A stretch of DNA of 9,259 nt. It comes from an uncultured Collinsella sp. (lineage in GTDB: Bacteria > Actinomycetota > Coriobacteriia > Coriobacteriales > Coriobacteriaceae). The stretch covers positions 1 to 9,259 of the forward strand of contig CABUUE010000050.1 of the NCBI GenBank assembly GCA_902494685.1, in the 5' to 3' direction. Below, piece by piece: positions 6,200 through 9,259 of this stretch; the first letter of the stretch is position 1; each line of letters begins with the position of its first letter. The notes under the pieces are model-generated. The model was not told the DNA's origin. It ran no database searches and worked only from the letters and a program-made list of their open reading frames with translations. Position numbers and translations under genes: made by a program.

Positions 6200-6237
6200 A
6201 ACGGGTGCGGGTCAGACGGACTCGCACCCGTTTTCTT
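6200..6237 (+). terminator. Intrinsic terminator between trxA and the nickel group
   Basis: AACGGGTGCG (6200-6209) pairs perfectly with CGCACCCGTT (6223-6232). The stem can extend through a G-T wobble and GTC/GAC to leave a five-base loop. It is followed by TTTTCTT (6231-6237). This strong GC-rich stem with a T tract would end trxA transcription about 145 bases after the stop codon. Confidence 0.85.
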
Positions 6238-6264
6238 ATGCGGCGGCACCCAAGGCGGGCGTAG

Positions 6265-6270
6265 TAGAAT
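6265..6270 (+). promoter_or_regulatory. Possible -10 element for the small-protein/nikR unit
   Basis: TAGAAT matches five of six consensus bases and lies just after the trxA terminator, giving a leader of about 33 bases before the ATG at 6310. No good -35 hexamer is visible, so activation by a regulator or an unusual promoter is possible. A promoter is needed here because of the terminator upstream. Confidence 0.4.
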
Positions 6271-6309
6271 CTGAACCACCATATCGCCCCGCACAAAAGG
6301 AGATCTCCC

Positions 6310-6558
6310 ATGCATGACGTCGGAATGAACATGAGCCAGCTTGCCATGAGCGTCAAGCAGGTCGACGACACCATCGAGCTCGCTCACGAGTGGAGCCATC
6401 AGCTGCTGCATGCGACCGAGAACTTTGACATGGAGCGCATTGGCGCCAAGCTCGAGGCCGCCATGTCTGCGCTGCACGAGGCGCATGATGCGCTCGAGGG
6501 CTACGAGGAGGCCATCGAGGCAGATCACAACTCCGTCGGCTCTGTGAAACTGGTGTAA
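6310..6558 (+). CDS. Small helical protein of unknown function, upstream of nikR
   Basis: 82 residues, not recognised. The composition is acidic and helix-forming with no membrane span, signal peptide or cysteine. Seven histidines are present; His26, His30 and His34 are spaced i, i+4, i+8 and would line one face of a helix, with His56 and His59 in a second helix (GAKLEAAMSALHEAHDALEGYEEAIEAD, roughly 45-72). Methionines cluster at the N-terminus (1, 6, 8, 13). The second residue is His, as in the nickel-binding N-terminus MHE of HypA, but nothing else resembles HypA and its zinc-ribbon cysteines are absent. The ribosome site GGAG (6299-6302) is well placed. The stop is one base from the nikR start, so the gene is co-transcribed with a nickel regulator; a nickel-related role is a guess from that context. 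Confidence 0.75.
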   Translation: MHDVGMNMSQLAMSVKQVDDTIELAHEWSHQLLHATENFDMERIGAKLEAAMSALHEAHDALEGYEEAIEADHNSVGSVKLV

Positions 6559-6559
6559 C

Positions 6560-7048
6560 GTGGCCGAGCACGAGCACGAGCACGGTGCGGACGACGATGC
6601 GAGCTGCCGCTGCAGCGGCTCCAGCTCCGAGCTGGTCCGCTTTTCGGTCACCGCGCCCGACGACCTGCTGCGCCGCTTTGACGAGCAGATCGCGCGCCGC
6701 GGTGACGTGGCCAACCGTTCCGAGGCCGTACGCGATCTGATTCGCGCATCGATTGCCAAGGAGCAGATGCGCACGCCCGACGAGCAGGTCATCGGTTCGC
6801 TCACCATGATCTATGACCACCATACCGGCGATCTGACGCGCCGTCTGGACGAGGTGCAGCACGACTACACCGACGAGATTGTCTCGACCATGCACGTGCA
6901 TCTGGACCACCACAACTGCCTGGAGATTCTGGCGCTCAAGGGTCGCGGCAAACGCGTCTACGAGCTGGCGGACCGATTGCTGGGGCTGCGCGGCGTTAAG
7001 CACGGCGAGCTCACCTGCGCCGCCACCAAGCAAAGCCTGGGGCTGTAG
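6560..7048 (+). CDS. nikR: Nickel-responsive ribbon-helix-helix regulator NikR
   Basis: Cytoplasmic nickel sensor that usually represses nickel uptake or controls nickel enzymes. It has 162 residues. Residues about 24-68 form the ribbon-helix-helix DNA-binding domain (LVRFSVTAPDDLLRRFDEQI, then NRSEAVRDLIRASI). Residues about 76-162 form the ACT-like metal domain with STMHVHLDHHNCLEILALKG. By alignment to E. coli NikR the square-planar nickel ligands are His101, His112, His114 and Cys120, all present with correct spacing. Compared with the E. coli protein there is an N-terminal extension of about 25 residues containing HEHEHG and CRC, which could hold metal. GTG at 6560 follows the preceding stop by one base, indicating translational coupling; no alternative ATG or GTG lies before the RHH domain. 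It sits upstream of hypF. Confidence 0.95.
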   Translation: MAEHEHEHGADDDASCRCSGSSSELVRFSVTAPDDLLRRFDEQIARRGDVANRSEAVRDLIRASIAKEQMRTPDEQVIGSLTMIYDHHTGDLTRRLDEVQHDYTDEIVSTMHVHLDHHNCLEILALKGRGKRVYELADRLLGLRGVKHGELTCAATKQSLGL

Positions 7049-7061
7049 CGGGATTTCCCGC
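7048..7061 (+). other. Small hairpin at the nikR stop codon
   Basis: GCGGG and CCCGC pair around ATTT, starting at the last base of the nikR stop codon. The stem is GC-rich but short and no T tract follows directly. It might act with the palindromic units downstream to reduce read-through into hypF. Confidence 0.3.
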
Positions 7062-7067
7062 AGCGCG

Positions 7068-7100
7068 CCTGCCAAAAAGGGACGGGTTTGTTTTGGCAGG
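7068..7100 (+). repeat. REP-like palindromic unit 1 upstream of hypF
   Basis: The ends CCTGCCAAAA (7068-7077) and TTTTGGCAGG (7091-7100) are perfect reverse complements around a 13-base centre. The core AAAAAGGGACGGGTTTG is nearly the same as in unit 2 on the opposite strand, while the outer bases differ but remain paired. That compensating change suggests the folded form matters. Intergenic placement and length resemble REP elements. Confidence 0.7.
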
Positions 7101-7111
7101 TTTAACGTTTT

Positions 7112-7146
7112 ACCGACCAAAATAAACCTGTCCCTTTTTGGTCGGT
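7112..7146 (-). repeat. REP-like palindromic unit 2 upstream of hypF, inverted
   Basis: The ends ACCGACCAAAA (7112-7122) and TTTTGGTCGGT (7136-7146) are perfect reverse complements. Read on the minus strand, its core AAAAAGGGACAGGTTTATT matches unit 1 with two G/A differences in a 23-base comparison. The two units stand head-to-head, 11 bases apart. On the plus strand the stem is followed by TTTT (7146-7149), so this unit could also terminate transcription coming from nikR. Confidence 0.7.
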
Positions 7147-7165
7147 TTTGACGAGGGGGAGCCAC

Positions 7166-9259
7166 ATGCGGCATGTGCATATTCATGTGACGGGCATCGT
7201 GCAGGGCGTTGGCATGCGGCCATTTGTGTATCGCGAGGCTATGGCGCATGGCATTTGCGGCTGGGTGCTCAACGCGGGCGATGGCGTGCACATCGAGGCG
7301 CATGCTTCGGTCGAGGCACTCGACAGCTTTGTCGCCGCGCTGTCGGAGCACGCGCCTGCCGCGGCCCGCGTTGATCATGTCGCCGTTGCGGACCTGGAGC
7401 CCGACGATTGGGATGCCGACGATGAGCAAGTCTTTCGTATCGTAGCATCGCAGGATCAGACTGCGCACACGACGCTCATCTCCCCCGATATCGCCACCTG
7501 TGACGACTGCCTGCGCGAACTGTTCGACCCCGCCGACCGACGCTATCACTACCCCTTTATCAACTGCACCAACTGCGGGCCGCGCTTTACCATCATCCGG
7601 TCGCTGCCTTATGACCGAGCGGCCACGTCGATGGATTGCTTTCCCATGTGCCCCGAGTGCGCCGCAGAGTATGGGAACCCGCTTGACCGGCGCTTTCATG
7701 CGCAGCCCGATGCCTGCTTTGACTGCGGGCCACATATTACCTGGCGCGAGGCGGCGGGCGACATGGGGCTCGAAGGCTCGCGGGCGACGCCAGCCGTCGG
7801 CAGCACGCGCGAAACCAGCGATGCCATTATTGACCGCTGTGTCGAACTGCTGGCCAGCGGCGGTATTGTCGCCATCAAGGGCCTGGGCGGATTCCATCTG
7901 GCCTGCAACGCCGCCAATGAGCAGGCGGTGGTCGAGCTGCGCCGTCGCAAGCGCCGCAGCAACAAGCCGCTTGCCGTTATGGTGCACAGCCTTGCCGATG
8001 CTGAATGCCTGTGCCATGTCGATGATGCCGAGCGCGGCTTGCTAACCGGTAGCATCCGCCCCATTGTGCTGTTGCGCCGGCGTGCTGTTGGCGAGAGAGA
8101 TTCCCCCGACGCCCTCGTGCTCGCGCCATCCGTCGCGCACGATCTACCCGAGCTCGGCGTCATGCTCCCCTATACACCGCTTCAGCATCTGCTGCTTGCA
8201 GCTGCCGCGTCGCATGACATGCACGCGCTAGTCATGACCAGCGGAAACCTGAGCGAGGAACCTATCGAAACTGATGACGGCCTTGCTTGGGAACACCTCG
8301 TTGCCGCCGGCATTGCTGACGCGCTGCTCGGCAACGACCGTGCGATTCTCTCGCGCTACGACGACTCCGTGGTACGTGTGGTCGACGGCACCGTCATGCC
8401 CGTGCGTCGCGCACGCGGATATGCGCCTCGGCCGTTGCCGCTGCCGGCACTCGACGCCGTCGCGCCCTGCGTGCTCGCCTGCGGCCCACAGCAAAAGGCA
8501 ACGATCGCATTCACACGCGAGGATCCGAACGGCGAGGCGGCCTGTTTTGTGTCGCAGCATATCGGCGATGTTGAAAACGGCGAGACCTTCGATGCCTGGA
8601 ACGCCGCGCGCACGCGCTTGGAAAACCTCTTTGACCTGGCGTCTGCCGCCTTGGCATGCGACATGCATCCCAGCTATCTGTCGAGCCAGTGGGCGCGCGA
8701 ACAGGCGCAGAAACAGGATATGCCGCTCGTCGAGGTGCAGCACCATCATGCGCATATCGCGAGCGTAATGGCCGAGGCTATCGCCGCGGGCCAGCTTACA
8801 ACCGACGCGCGCGTCCTTGGCATCGCCTTTGACGGCACCGGCGCCGGCACCGATGGGACCATTTGGGGCGGCGAGTTTCTTGTTGCCGGCCTTGCCGATT
8901 TTGAACGCGCCGCGCACCTGCGCACCTGGGCGCTGCCAGGCGGTGCCGCATCCGTGCGCGATTCCCGGCGTAATGCCTTTGCCCTGCTGAGCGAGCTCGG
9001 CCTGCTTGAACACCCGGGTGCCGCTCGGCTTTTGGACGGCCTCGACGAGCAAACGCGCAGCGTGACAGCCACCATGATCGAGCGCGGCATCAACAGCCCG
9101 CGTACCAGCAGCATGGGGCGTCTCTTTGATGCCGCGGCGGCAATTCTGGGCATCTGCGACAAGGCAACCTACGAGGGCGAGCCCGCCATCGAACTCGAAG
9201 CCGCCGCTTGGCGTGCGCTCGACGGTAAGCCTGTTCGTCTCGACGGCAATGATGCAGGC
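7166..9259 (+). CDS. hypF: Carbamoyltransferase HypF, [NiFe]-hydrogenase maturation (3' end outside)
   Basis: Makes the CN ligands of [NiFe]-hydrogenase from carbamoyl phosphate and ATP by carbamoylating HypE's C-terminal cysteine. 698 codons are visible without a stop; family members are about 750-800 residues, so little is missing. Domains in order: acylphosphatase (residues 4-93, GIVQGVGMRPFV with Arg18 and Asn36); two zinc fingers with Cys112/115/134/137 and Cys162/165/184/187, spaced C-x2-C-x18-C as in the family; YrdC-like domain (about 220-400, KGLGGFH at 238, KRRSNKP at 262, TSGN at 358); Kae1-like domain with the metal motif HHHAH (526-530) and DGTGAGTDGTIWGGE from 556. The ATG at 7166 has GAGGGGGA (7153-7160) five bases upstream. 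It lies 117 bases after nikR, separated by the palindromic pair. Presence of HypF implies a [NiFe]-hydrogenase elsewhere in the genome. Confidence 0.97.
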   Translation, partial: MRHVHIHVTGIVQGVGMRPFVYREAMAHGICGWVLNAGDGVHIEAHASVEALDSFVAALSEHAPAAARVDHVAVADLEPDDWDADDEQVFRIVASQDQTAHTTLISPDIATCDDCLRELFDPADRRYHYPFINCTNCGPRFTIIRSLPYDRAATSMDCFPMCPECAAEYGNPLDRRFHAQPDACFDCGPHITWREAAGDMGLEGSRATPAVGSTRETSDAIIDRCVELLASGGIVAIKGLGGFHLACNAANEQAVVELRRRKRRSNKPLAVMVHSLADAECLCHVDDAERGLLTGSIRPIVLLRRRAVGERDSPDALVLAPSVAHDLPELGVMLPYTPLQHLLLAAAASHDMHALVMTSGNLSEEPIETDDGLAWEHLVAAGIADALLGNDRAILSRYDDSVVRVVDGTVMPVRRARGYAPRPLPLPALDAVAPCVLACGPQQKATIAFTREDPNGEAACFVSQHIGDVENGETFDAWNAARTRLENLFDLASAALACDMHPSYLSSQWAREQAQKQDMPLVEVQHHHAHIASVMAEAIAAGQLTTDARVLGIAFDGTGAGTDGTIWGGEFLVAGLADFERAAHLRTWALPGGAASVRDSRRNAFALLSELGLLEHPGAARLLDGLDEQTRSVTATMIERGINSPRTSSMGRLFDAAAAILGICDKATYEGEPAIELEAAAWRALDGKPVRLDGNDAG

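Noticed and set aside
6089..6309. NikR operator of the E. coli type
   Set aside because: No GTATGA...TCATAC arrangement is found in the leader of the nikR unit or before hypF.
6353..8017. 554-codon open frame on the minus strand
   Set aside because: It is antisense to the small protein, nikR and hypF, all of which have clear family motifs and ribosome sites. Long antisense frames are common in GC-rich DNA, and its translation is rich in R, A and H without domain features.
8228..9052. 274-codon minus-strand open frame opposite hypF
   Set aside because: The sense strand encodes the Kae1-like domain of HypF with HHHAH; the antisense frame shows no motif.
1..9259. CRISPR array, insertion sequence, prophage or rRNA/tRNA genes
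   Set aside because: No regularly spaced repeats of the right size, no transposase or phage-like frames and no conserved RNA sequences were seen on either strand.

Overview
The window is high-GC bacterial DNA with tightly packed genes and strong Shine-Dalgarno sites. The combination of genes suggests an anaerobic Gram-positive actinobacterium: de novo NAD synthesis by NadA/NadB/NadC, a LytTR response regulator with a GHKL-type membrane kinase, thioredoxin, NikR, and the [NiFe]-hydrogenase maturase HypF. A member of the Coriobacteriia such as Collinsella would fit. That placement is an inference from gene content and base composition; no rRNA or other phylogenetic marker is present.

Left part (1-2830, minus strand): a nadA-nadB-nadC operon read right to left. 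It converts L-aspartate to iminoaspartate (NadB), to quinolinate (NadA), to nicotinate mononucleotide (NadC, cut by the window edge). A perfect 19-bp inverted repeat (2786-2829) overlaps the inferred nadA promoter and is the best candidate operator in the window. A short nested palindrome (1685-1712) lies between nadA and nadB.

Middle (2830-5037, plus strand): an intergenic stretch with a 16-bp direct repeat, then a LytTR response regulator and a multi-pass GHKL histidine kinase that overlap by one base. No signal-peptide or transporter partner is recognisable beside them. Converging on the kinase gene from the right is a minus-strand gene (5056-5631) for a small protein that looks like a divergent uracil-DNA-glycosylase-fold protein without its usual active-site motifs.

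Right part (5640-9259, plus strand): thioredoxin, diverging from the glycosylase-like gene and followed at some distance by a strong intrinsic terminator. Then comes a nickel-linked group: an unrecognised 82-residue histidine-bearing helical protein, nikR one base downstream, and hypF (698 codons visible, 3' end outside). Between nikR and hypF lie two head-to-head palindromic units of about 34 bp. They share a core but have different, self-complementary ends. The palindrome between nadA and nadB carries part of the same core, which suggests a dispersed REP-like family.

The window looks mostly like ordinary core metabolism. I see no phage, insertion sequence, CRISPR array, tRNA or rRNA. The points most worth a second look are the nadA operator, the REP-like palindromes, the small protein fused transcriptionally to nikR, and the metal-ligand-rich N-terminal extension of NikR.
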